Shown piece by piece: positions 1 to 10,900 of a DNA stretch of 64,000 bases. Every line of letters starts with the position of its first letter. Within the stretch, counting starts at the first letter, position 1. The notes below the pieces were generated by a model. The model did no database searches, was not told the origin of the DNA, and saw nothing but the letters and a program-made list of their open reading frames with translations. A program made the position numbers and the translations under genes. This DNA is from Saturnia japonica (lineage: Eukaryota > Arthropoda > Insecta > Lepidoptera > Saturniidae), in contig CM065311.1 of the NCBI GenBank assembly GCA_033032175.1, positions 2,039,190 to 2,103,189 on the forward strand, given 5' to 3'.

Positions 1-364
1 ATATTATAATTTAAAAAGTTACCTTAACTAAACCGTTCAGAGAGTATTCAAAGACGGTATCGGCATCAAAAATTAGAGGTTAATAGCTGGATTTCTATAA
101 CTTTCGAGTTCATCAATCAAACACCATCTGACAAGTTAGAGACTGTATCATGATTGATATCCATGGTTTCCTGCGAATAAGGAACCTTTTGCGCCTAAGC
201 GGTTAAGGGTCAACGGACACGATAATTAGAGTTAAGTTATAAAGCGAATTTTAAGCATAATCGAGATGTTGTATAAGTTTTATAGAAGAAATAATAGTTA
301 AAATTCTATTTTATTTCCATACAATTGTTTTACATGATTTTCTCTACTTTTTTATCGTTATAGG

Positions 365-660
365 CATAGCGTTGTAGCCCCAATCTCACCTGATCGTAAG
401 TGACGATGTGGCCCAAGATTTAGCTAAGCCTAGTGGAAGACTGGCTCTCTAGTTCTGGCAGCTGCCGGAACACACATATTGGTGTTTAGCGACAGATTTT
501 AATCTTGAGGGTGGTAGCTAGCTAGTGCGCATTAGAAATAGCCCTACCACCATGCTGTGGTTTCATCACGATGTTTTCCTTCACCGATAGCTCAATCTCA
601 TTGCTGGGATTCGAACTCACGTCGATCGACGCGGAGCCCGTACACGCTACTAATAGAGAT
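365..660. repeat. Dispersed repeat family 1, copy near window start
   Basis: Begins CCAATCTCACCTGATCGTAAGTGACGATG (19-base core ACCTGATCGTAAGTGACGA) and continues collinearly with the copy in gene B intron 2. This is a common style of lepidopteran interspersed repeat. No ORF of substance. Confidence 0.55.
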
Positions 661-679
661 TACATTGTTGCTAATAATA

Positions 680-860
680 ATAATGTTTGCCCGTGGTTTC
701 ACCCGTGTTATATGTATTCAACCAAGTGTCTACCGCACCGGGCCGGAGCGAACTCACCTGTAGAGGCGCCTATCCCTTAAAGCCCATTAGCACCTATAGT
801 CAGCCTATTAATCGTTGTTCTCACTTCCCGTAGTTCCCAGATTGCTTGATGCCCATGGTT
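680..860. repeat. Dispersed repeat family 2, short copy
   Basis: TTTGCCCGTGGTTTCACCCGTGTTA followed, after a gap, by CACTTCCCGTAG, the signature also found at 32764 and 47800. Confidence 0.45.
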
Positions 861-904
861 ACTACTCCGCTCCTTAGGGTCTTAGCGTAAGAATACATAG
901 CCTA

Positions 905-1480
905 CTAGCGGTGCCTGCGGCTCCGCACGCGTTTGTTACTACTCAGTAGTTATTTACATCCCGTATTACTATTTTTACCCATATTGTTGACATTTCATAT
1001 GCCGTATCTATTTAGGAATGGCGTGTATTTCTCGTGTACAGTTTACATAAAAATCGGTTGAAATTTATTATTCTATTCTACAATTTCTAATGTATTATTA
1101 ACATTTCTTATAACCACTCATTTATGATGGGATGTATCGATGTATGCTTTCCGTCTACAAAATTTGATCAGAATCGGTTGAGAATTGAAACTGAACTGAA
1201 TTGAACTAAATTTTTTTACGATTTTTAGAAGTAATATTGACAAATATTATAGCCCATCAATTATGTAATTACTTATACTTCCAGTGTACAAAATTTCATC
1301 AAAACAGGTAAAAAAATTTTTTTGGAAATATTTTATTTTACGATTTTAAAACTAGTATTGAAATTTCTTATGCCCTATAAATTTACCAATGACATAAGCA
1401 TCCCGTGTACAAAATTTAACAAGAACGGTCACGCGGTTTTAAATTTTAAATACAAACAGACAGACTGACAAATTCTTTTT
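905..1480 (-). repeat. TE tail related to part of segment X
   Basis: The reverse complement contains TACGGGATG, then AAACGCGTGCGGAGCCGC and a terminal CTAG, preceded by repeated 'aaaatcggttgagaat' type sequence. The same order occurs in plus orientation inside X at about 20290-20535 and 27610-27860. Confidence 0.5.
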
Positions 1481-1614
1481 TCATGTCATATTCGTGATCA
1501 GTATCGTTTATATAGTACGTCTATCGGGAAATTTTGGAAAAATGTTAAATATACAGAAAAAAACTAGAGATTTATTAATACGGACAACCTTCCTATATAA
1601 ATCTTTATATATAA

Positions 1615-1815
1615 AAAACTCGGGTCACGATGTATGTTCGTGATAAACTCCGAAACGACTGAATCGATTTTGATCAAATTTCGTAACTATTTATAATTTG
1701 GTCCAACTTAAAAGATAAGATGGTTTTTATCTCAATTATTGACAAATTACGGGATGTAAATAGCAAAAGAGTAGTAGCAAAGGCGTCTGAAACCGCGGGC
1801 ACAACGCTAGTAGAC
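1615..1815 (+). repeat. Short TE tail
   Basis: Starts AACTCGGGTCACGATGTATG and ends GAAACCGCGGGCACAACGCTAGTA, the end signature shared by several dispersed elements in this window. Confidence 0.45.
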
Positions 1816-3090
1816 TATAAGATGGAAAGATAGTTGTTCAGAGATTAGCGCGTTCAGGTTCAAATAATTATTTTAAACTTTACAATATTAGTACAGAGAA
1901 ATACTTATATTTATATTTACTTTATTTGACTATTCGTTATGAATCATTCATGACTTTTACTACGTCTTCTATTTTAGAAATTTTAATGAAACCAAACAGC
2001 AAAAGAATCATTGGTATTATTCGTTTGGTATAAACTCTGTCTTCAAAGCTATTGCCAATACAAAGGACTGTAACATCGATACACAAAAGGCATTGTTCAC
2101 TAGTTCTATCCAATTCAACTTTGCAAAGGTAAAATAAAAAGAACAAAGAACGGTTACAGAAACAGAATTAAAAGTAATTTTATTAAATATTTTTAATGAT
2201 TTGGTATTCAGATATCTGGATATATATTTTTCTTCCACCCTGCTGTAAAAAAGTATGACAATATGCTACTTTAATTTAATTTAAAAAAAAAACCTTAAAG
2301 GTTTCTTTTTACAAATCATTGTCATACATAATCTGTCACATAAAATAAATATTCTAAAAGGAAAAGTACAATTAGCCTCAGGATTACTTTATATGTCTCT
2401 TTGTTTCTTTTTTTGTAATACTTTGTCAAATTTTCTTTTTTCATATCTTTAATATGTATTACCTATTTCATCTTATTTAAATGGTATAATGTTAAAATGT
2501 ACCATTTTGTGGGACTGAAATTTAATTAACTTTGAACATTAAATTAGGTACCTACGTATTTATTTTGCAGTTCACAAACAATTTAAATTCGCATTCCTAA
2601 ATAATTAATCTAAATTAAAAACTGCTATTAAAATATAAAACTTGTTTGTTTTAAATATTAGAATGCATTAGGTACATAAATTGTTTTATTGGACCTTCGA
2701 ATGAATATATAATTGAGTGTATAAAAACAATTGTTATTTTCACTTGATCACACCACGTTCGAGGTCGTTTCGAGTCTGAGTGTGTTTCATAAATGAACAC
2801 AGAACAGTCTATATTCGTTGACCGATACCCCTTGACCAGGTGCCCGTCGAACGACAGTAGGTCAAGGACGTTCCCGAGGACGGATACATTTCTGTTGCAT
2901 CGCCGATAGCTGACGTTGATTCAATTAAAACACCTCACTGTTTTAAAGTTTTACCTTCACTTTTGTATCGGCCATTTTTTTGTTATTATTTTCAATAAAT
3001 TATTATGAGCATCCTAGAATATTATATCATTCTTTTTTTGAGTATCTTTGCAAATTCAAGGTACTTTCGCTGATGTACACAGTACAATTC
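1816..3090. other. AT-rich spacer without recognised feature
   Basis: No convincing ORF, RNA gene or repeat boundary seen. A GC-richer island at about 2750-2930 has no recognised content. Confidence 0.4.
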
Positions 3091-3094
3091 AAAC

Positions 3095-3235
3095 CTAACT
3101 GCGACCATCGGCGGTCGCTGCTGTCATGTCAGCCTGTATAAATATCTCTTCACGATATGCTTGAAGGACCCGATGTTGTAAGAACAAGGGAAGCACTGGC
3201 CGGGAGATTGTTCCACAACTTCTCAGTATGACAAA
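3095..3235 (-). pseudogene. LINE ORF2 C-terminal scrap
   Basis: Minus-strand reading has a PGQCFPCSYNIGSFKHIVKRYL run, which parallels the better copy at 62649-62933 (GVFPSSYNMESFKDNVKRHL). Both resemble the C-terminal end of non-LTR retrotransposon polyproteins. Short and interrupted. Confidence 0.5.
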
Positions 3236-3239
3236 GATA

Positions 3240-4470
3240 TTAATATATCGAAGAATTTTTATTTTGTACTGAGATGGAGGTTACCATAAACTGTGACTCC
3301 GCAGCCCAGCGCGTTTGGTTCTGTTGTGGAAAGGAGAGGAGGGAATTAGATTGATTCATTACAGCATACGTTGTTAAAAAAACACTTATTATTAAAAACA
3401 TAACAATTCCGGTCGGTTTCTTGTAGGTTCTTTTCGAAAACAATATTTTGTGGTGGTAGCGTGAACAGTAATAAAACTTCTCAGAGACCATTTTTTTTTG
3501 GCTAACGTTTTGACTCTTAAGTGACTATTCAGTATTTGAACTTGAAACCTTCTGGTGAAAGTATAATGTAGATAATATTCTGTTCAGGATAAAAAAGAAT
3601 AAATTTGAAACAATGGTAATCCAGTAGACATCAGTCTCGATTGAGATGAAAGGTGAAATCTGGCTAATTTTTTTAACCGACTTTTTTAAGACGGTGGTTA
3701 GGAATCGAATGTATTTTTTTTATGGATGTTCAGCCATAACTTCTTTGTTTATAAACAGATTTGGATGATTCTTTTTTTCTCATTTTAATTCTATTGGCAT
3801 TGGATCCGAAGATACACCAGGAATCTCTTCAAAATCATTGAACGAGTATGAGCCCAAAATATTTTACTTAATGACAAAACAATATAATATATTCTTATTA
3901 AATATATTTAAAAAAAAATTTTTTTGGGTAAGTATGCGTTTGAATACAGCGACATCTATTTTTGATATTGCAAACTAACAATAATTTAACAAAAATTCAC
4001 TTTTTCGTTTTCAATATAATACTCGCATATTATACTAGATGGCAGTAAGAAATAGACAATATAATAAATATTATTTATCCCAATCAAAACCTTAAAATGT
4101 AAAAATCGCTAAGTCTCGCAATGCAATTCTTTCACTACAAAAAGTTGTGAAATCTCATGTAATACCAAATCCGTTATATTAGTTAGTGTCTATGGAAGAC
4201 CTATTCAACAACTTTGTTATAATTTGTTATCTAATCAATCGCCTGTCAACATAAAAATTGACCGTATCATTATTAGACACCTTTATTTTAATGATAATTA
4301 TAATGACTAGCCAATCGTTATTTCGCATGATAAATATAATTCTGGTGGCAAAATGATTAGATTAGAACAGTCAAGTATTGAGGTGTTATACGCAGATTAA
4401 TCATAGCTTCCTGAAAGTCGTCTTACCCCACAGTTTGACATTATTTACAGACTGGAATTATTATCTTATC
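3240..4470. other. AT-rich spacer
   Basis: Nothing supportable seen. Short reading frames (for example 3240-3491 minus) have no recognisable motifs and low-complexity composition. Confidence 0.4.
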
Positions 4471-4474
4471 TTAT

Positions 4475-4640
4475 TATATTAAGTGAGCAATTATTGTATG
4501 TTTCTCGAAAACGGCTCCAACGATTGGATGAAACTTTGTATTTAAATAATGTTTTACATTCTAAGTATACCTAGATAGGTTTTGTTTTAGTACACCGAGC
4601 AAGCTCGGTCGCCCAGATATTGTAATTAATTCGTATAAAT
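4475..4640 (+). repeat. Dispersed repeat family 3, plus copy
   Basis: AGTGAGCAATTATTGTATG, TTTCTCGAAAACGGCTCCAACGATT and CCGAGCAAGCTCGGTCGCCC match in reverse orientation the sequence at 49762-49950. Confidence 0.55.
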
Positions 4641-5100
4641 TTTATCATTTTTTAATTGAAGCCCTGTGACTATCTATATCCAATCTAAAACAGGATCAGG
4701 AACAGAAAACAGGAATTTATTTGATATTTTCTCCGGAAATTGCTAGCTGCATTCCAGTCTAGTACAAAGTCGCATAATCCTGTAAAAGCTTTGTTACGCT
4801 ACAAATACTTTCGCTTAATAATAGTAGTTTGGAACAAAAACTTTGCCAGTAAGTCTAAGGGCTTGGTTATACTGTTGGCTTGCGAGGGGCGCAGAAGGGG
4901 ACCTCATAATGAAGAGTAATTATTAGTATGTAACTTGCATAATCCTATTAACTAACGATTAAGCGAGATAGAAATGTAAAGATACGTGTAAAATTTTATT
5001 TATAATAATGTTTTATTTTGTAAGAAAATACAACAGCATAATTAATAAAATAAAATATACTGGAAGCTGTGTGAACAAAAACATATATGTATAACTTAAC

Positions 5101-5345
5101 ATGCCATCACGCCTGTATCCCCGAAGGATTAGGCAGAGGTGTACTTAATGTACACTCATAGTTCGTCGAGTATGTTTTTTTAGGTCCCATGTAATAGGAG
5201 GCGAGCCTGGGACACAAAGTCAAACTCCAAGCTGTTACTGAGGATTTCATAGAAAACCCATTATCATTTTACTCGACCTGGGAATCGAGAACCCAGGACT
5301 TCGAGCATAGCAGCGCGCTTACGACTACAAGGCTAATGAGTCAGT
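5101..5345 (-). mobile_element. tRNA-derived SINE, copy 1
   Basis: On the minus strand it starts with a decayed tRNA head (TAGCCTTGTAGTCGTAAG as A-box region, then CCTGGGTTCTCGATTCCCAG as B-box region with an extra base). It continues through a body with TATTACATGGGACCTAAA and ACACCTCTGCCTAA, and ends in CAGGCGTGATGG. Inverted relative to copy 2 with about 57 bp between. Confidence 0.75.
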
Positions 5346-5402
5346 GAGTAGGTGAGAGAGTCATTGTCGATATTAAAGAAAATATTTTTTCTCCTCATAT
5401 TA

Positions 5403-5556
5403 CAGCTCGGAGTTTGGCTTTGTGCCCGATTAATGGCTATAGGCTCGCCCCCTATTACATGGGACCTAAAAACATACTCGGCGAACTGTGTGTGTACAAA
5501 TGTGTACACCTCTGCCTAACACTTTGGGGAATATAGGCGTGACGGTATGATGATGA
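5403..5556 (+). mobile_element. tRNA-derived SINE, copy 2 (head missing)
   Basis: Body and tail only: CAGCTCGGAGTTTGGCTTTG, GCCCCCTATTACATGGGACC, ACACCTCTGCCTAACAC, then GGCGTGACGGTATGATGATG. Confidence 0.7.
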
Positions 5557-5559
5557 CTC

Positions 5560-6560
5560 TAGGAGATCTCTTGTAGTATATGATTTTTAGAAACGTAAGA
5601 ATTGTTTGATAACAGACATTAAATCCTGTTATTAACCGATTTAAAGAAAAGGTTCCATGTTCCCTACTTAGTATGTTTGTACTACAGATTTTTATGAACT
5701 TTTTACTTGAGTAATCAGTATGCTAATTGTCGCGTTGTTCCTGCTCAGAGTTTTTTTTATCCGATCGTTACCAAGCTTTTCACGAGCACCTGCTGGGCTA
5801 ATATGAAAATTATATAAAAATTTCATTAAAATAACTCTAGCAGTTTTGGAGTCCATATAAACCTCCATTTTTATATGTAGTTAGAGAAATAAGGTAGGGT
5901 AAGTATTTTAATAATAAGTTATCTAGGTTAAGGTAAGGACGAGTAATTGTGTTTATTGTAAATCTCTAAAGAAGTCAGTATGTTTATATAAAAAAACATT
6001 TTTTTAATTAAAATTATATTTAGAATATGAGACGCATAGTGCTAGAAGAGCCAACAACTTATAAGTCATAGTACGAGGGAGGGATGTAAGCGGGTTGTGT
6101 TTTGCCTCAGCTTCTATTAAATAACTAATTACTTGTGAACTATTTTTAGCAATTTTCAGTTTCGGTCCATGGACTTTAAAGCGTGTTGACAGGCATTCTG
6201 TTGTCTCTAGTAATTGTACGTATTAACTAAATGTGTGTCGGCGGTCGGCGCTTAGTGTTTCTAGCTTAGCGCTGTGTATACTCAGTTACTTGTAGGTGTT
6301 TGCATTGGACTTGGGTGGTCTTTACACGCCAGCCTGACGACATGAATTACCTATCTCTTACCGATCACATCTCTCATGAATTGTAATTAATCAATTTAAT
6401 AATTGACACTATATGTTGCAATTCCAACGAAGAGAACGTGGTTATAATTTATTGGGCGTATGTTACAATTCTGATGAAAATAACTTACCCATTGTTATTC
6501 CATGAATACCTGTATACGACCGTTAATGTTGTAATTACAACAAATTAATCCGAGTTATTT
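5560..6560. other. Spacer
   Basis: AT-rich, no gene seen. Nothing recognised apart from short T-runs. Confidence 0.4.
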
Positions 6561-6564
6561 GGTA

Positions 6565-6800
6565 TGACTGCTAAGAGCGAGGTCCTGGGTTCGAATCCTA
6601 GGTCGAGCAAAGTGTTATTGGGTTTTTCCTATGAAATTCTCAGTAGCAGCTCGGAGATTGGTTTCGTGCCCGATTAATGGCAATAGGCTCGCCCCCCATT
6701 ACATGGGACCTAAAAACATACTCGGCGAACTGTGGGTGTACATTAGTACACCTCTGCCTAACCCTTCGGGCAATACAGGCGTGATGGTATGTATGTATGT
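6565..6800 (+). mobile_element. tRNA-derived SINE, copy 3
   Basis: Clear B box (CCTGGGTTCGAATCCTAGG), a body with CAGCTCGGAGATTGGTTTCG, GGGACCTAAAAACATACTCG and CACCTCTGCCTAACCCTTC, and a tail GGCGTGATGGTATGTATGTATG. The A-box end is truncated. Confidence 0.75.
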
Positions 6801-7054
6801 TTTTGGTAAATCACATGGAGACGAACACGATGATGGTATGATACTCGATTATGACGTATACGAACGCGTTTTAATTTACACTCCAATTTTTTTACTTTAC
6901 GGATTGATGGACTCCTGTTCATCATCACGATGTTTACTTTTCCGCATAGCGTCAATAAGTAACCAAATATCCAATAGTTATAACATTTATTTTACATTAA
7001 AAAAAACGCAAGAACTAACAGAGTGTTGACGCATTCTTCTTCTTCTTCTTCCTA

Positions 7055-7390
7055 ACTTGGCAACTAGTCCTTGAAGACCATTACTGCCATTATCAAGTGA
7101 ATATAATGTCCTATTTTGTGACGATCTCAGTATCTTAACAAGATGGTGGCTCCCTTGTTAGAACTTTCAAGGGAGTTTTTGTGGGTTTTTCCCAGAATGC
7201 ATGATTTTAGTTTACATTTATAATCCACTTCACTTATGCACAAAAACCAAACTATATCATGTAAAATGCCAACAATATTACATAATTAGTATTAAAAATG
7301 TATGTAAATAAATTAAATCCATAATTTGTCACTTCAAGATCCCGCCAAAATCTCCTGAGGCATTGAACTGTGAATGTCAAGTGGAAAATA
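7055..7390. repeat. Dispersed repeat family 4, copy 1
   Basis: Collinear with 56225-56530: TATCAAGTGAATATA, AACAAGATGGTGGCT, TTGTTAGAACTTTC, GGGAGTTTTTGTGGG, TTATGCACAAAAACCAAAC and CACTTCAAGATCCCGCCAAAA. Partial ends recur near 42280-42415 and 46030-46080. No coding capacity; MITE-like. Confidence 0.6.
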
Positions 7391-7564
7391 AAAAGATATT
7401 AATATTCTCAACTATTAGTGCGAGTGGTGAATCCTAGACGAGAAACTACCTGTGTTATATATTTCAGTTACTAATCTAGAAGAATGAAGCACGAAGTATA
7501 ATAATTAATTCAGTAATAATTAATACGACGTGTATTTGAAATAATCTATAGTAATATTACAAAG

Positions 7565-7745
7565 CTGAAGAGTTTGTTTGTTTGTTTGGTTGAACGCGCT
7601 AGTCTCAGGAAGTACTGGTTGGAATGGAAAAATTATTTTAGTGTCGTGTAGCCCATTTATCGAGGAAGGCTATATAACATCACGCTACGACCTATAGGAG
7701 CGGAGCATCAATGAAAAATGTTGTAAAATCGGGAAAAATTTATTC
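7565..7745 (+). repeat. Lepidopteran-type dispersed repeat
   Basis: GCTGAAGAGTTTGTTTG, GAACGCGCTAGTCTCAGGAA, CCCATTTATCGAGGAAGGC and TATATAACATCACGCTACGA: a conserved block I recognise from many lepidopteran sequences. Noncoding. Confidence 0.5.
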
Positions 7746-7893
7746 CTTTTGAAAGTTTTCACTGCGTGCCATTAACTTTCTTTAAACAAAGTCCTGTATT
7801 CTCGTATATTTAATATTTATTCATATCCATGTGGGTTCTTATTTTAACAAAATTCAAACTTTTCAAATCTTTCGAACAATTTTTAATATAATT

Positions 7894-7899
7894 TTTATT
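7894..7899 (-). terminator. Gene A polyadenylation signal
   Basis: AATAAA on the minus strand, about 52 nt after the gene A stop codon and within AT-rich sequence. It is the nearest canonical signal in the 3' flank. Confidence 0.5.
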
Positions 7900-7951
7900 G
7901 TTAATAATACTTTTTTGTTAGTTCCATTTACAATCCTCAGATAAAAAAAAA

Positions 7952-10900
7952 TTATATGTTATATCCGATCCATTCAGCAAAGCGAGAAACGCGAGCATTG
8001 ACACCAGGGAAACGAGGTAGCCCACAACCGTATCCCCAAGAACTGATACCTACAAGTGTTCCGTTGTGGAAGAGAGGACCGCCGGAGTCACCGTTGCACT
8101 GGCCGCGACCTCCGACGTCCAGCCAGCCAGAGCACAACATGTTCTCAGTGACTAAACGTAACAAGGCATATCGCTGCCTGCAAACTTCACTGTTAATTGT
8201 CCATACTTGGACGTGGTGAAGAGTCAAAACATTAGGGCCACCAGACTGTAAAAAAAAATTATAACTACATATTATATTTAAAAGTGCCAACGTTTCGGCA
8301 TTGTGATACCTAGGTGATTTACTTAATCTCTCTGTTCTGATATTAACGCTTTTCACAACATGTGTTGTGTGTATGTGTTCTGTGTGTATTATAAACAAAT
8401 GCCTTAATGCTGGCCTCTCTGGGGGGTCGGTCCCGAGATGAATTTGGACAAGACCAAGGTCATGTTCAATACTCATGTCATTCCAGCACTGATCTCTATA
8501 GAAGGTACGATTTTCGAGGTTGTTGATCCATACACCTATCTTGGTTAGATCATACAAATAGACAAAAACAATCTCGAAAAATAAATTAATGGGTGGATAC
8601 AGCGTGGTTGCGGAAAAGTGCGTCTAATTATGTCCTTGAAGACGACAATCTTCAATCAGTGTATCCTATCTGTTATAACCTACAGTGCCAAGACGTGGAC
8701 ACTTGTAGTGGATCTGGTCCACAAGGCACAACTGTTTCTAGGATTCCACAACAGATACTCCAGACTTTCGATTTTTATGTGACATCAGAAAATGCTAATT
8801 AGATTATTAAATCTTTTTTATTATTTACTAAGGAGGAATTTCCATAGTTCTTTTAATTGAAGGGGCTCTTAGGGTTCCACATCAGGTACTCCAGGCGTTC
8901 TATTTTTGTATGTCTTCAGGAAACACCTATCAGCTTATTGTTATTTTTTATTGAGGCAGCATTTCGATAGCTCTAATAGTTTGGCTGGACTCTTGGGTTT
9001 CACGTCAGGCTCAGATCTTCGAAAATCCAAGTTTCGATATTTTACCTTTTAAGTCCCAATATAAACACTATTTATGTGCCAAATTTCAGCTCTTTAGATA
9101 TTGGGGGACTACTAGTTCTATTTTGAAGATCACCAATCAGTGTCGAATTTTCGTAACTTTTCATCCCTATAACTTTTAAACGGATGAACCTATAATCTTG
9201 AAAAAACTTGAAATTGTAGGGTTCTATAAGTATTCTGAGTAAACAAAATTTAAACTTTCTACAACTACCAAGTGCTGCTCTACAGAGGCATGAAAATACC
9301 CGAAATGTTTCCAGTAACAATGGTACGGCCGTGCCTTGCGCTCAACTTGGCATTTCGGCCTGGTTACAGATGTCGTGATCATCAGCTAACTCAGCCAACT
9401 AAAGTGTTGTGGTTATCATCTTTAGTAAGAGTAGTTTCTAGTAACTACATCTGCTCATTGTCACTTGTAATATTCCAGCCAGTGTGTACCCAGGCCGAAA
9501 CGTTGAGTAATATTAAAAAGTAAGACGCGTTCTATACCCTCTTTAAATATATTTTATAATGTGTACAAAACGCGATAGCTTAAAAAGTGTTACTTACATA
9601 CATCGAACCCCATCCAACTGCCCAAACAATCGAATTGTCAGGAAGGTTGTAGGTCTGCGATGCGTATTGCGCAGCACTTACGATGCTGGTACCAAAAATT
9701 AATACAGATGTAGTCCGTAAGATAGCGGCGTCGTTATCACGAGTATACCTATTGTAGCTTGGGTGAATGATGATTCTGCTGACATCGTGAATGTTACCAC
9801 CGAAAGTTGACCAGTGGGAGCCGACTCGCATGCGCACATCCAGTGCTCGATCATTGCTGCAATTATTTATTTTCAATGAATATATATAAAGTTTTACGTT
9901 ATTCTCTATACGAAAAAAGAACTGTCTGCCGTTCAATGTGTTCCCTCCCTCCTATAACATGGAGACCTGTGAACTTAATGTTGCACAGACGGCAGTGATG
10001 ACTGATTGTAGATCCCCTAGTGATCGACGATAGTATATTTTATCTTTAATATATAATAATATACTGGGCCGCAAAGAAAGCCGGTCGGTAACAAAAATCT
10101 CAATAACTTCCAAATTATTTGAGCTAGCTTTATGAAATAAAGACTGTATTACAGACAATCTTAAAGTGATTAAATGAAACTGATAACAGTTCAAGATTAT
10201 GAAGTTTATTTTGAATAAGAGTAAGTTAAGTAAAAATGTCAATTTTTCAGTAGATTCGGAAAAATGTGGTACGGTAACAAATATGAAAACTTTACATATT
10301 TTGTGTTGCGACCACGATCTCTTAATACAACTGCCATAAGGTTTGGCGTGCTTTCCACCAGATTTCTGAGCCGATGCCGAGGAATATTCTCCCATTCCTC
10401 TACCAGTGCTTCTTTCAATTCATGAAGCTTGTTTGGAAGGGAATTTCGCCGGCGTACACGTCGTCCCAGTTCGTCCCAGGCATGCTCGATGTAGCGACAT
10501 CTACATAGCGACACATAGCGACATCTATCGAGCCACATACGACGCATCCTACATCGCGCTATAGAAATTAACTCTTCAATTGAGTATATATACAAGAACC
10601 CGACTACAACAGTTGGGCAACTGCCCGCCAGACATAACACCCGTCTGGTCGCAGGATCCTCCCTTTGCAATAGTTCTTCTACACTCGATGGGGTTCAAGT
10701 CTGGGCTGCGTGCTGGCAACTCCATGCGTGTAATAGCGACATCTTCAAAGTAGTCAAACACTATCCTAGCCGTAAGGGAAAACGAGCGTTATCTTGCATA
10801 AAGATGGTGTTCTCGCCCATATTTACTAAAAATTGGCCAACATACTCAATTAAGATTTCATTCAAGTATCTTTCTGCAGTTAAAGTGCCATTTTCAATCA

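Noticed and set aside
8246..8557. N-terminal extension of gene A exon 4 frame upstream of the acceptor
   Set aside because: The open frame continues past the AG acceptor by chance; family alignment and the splice site put the exon start at 8245.
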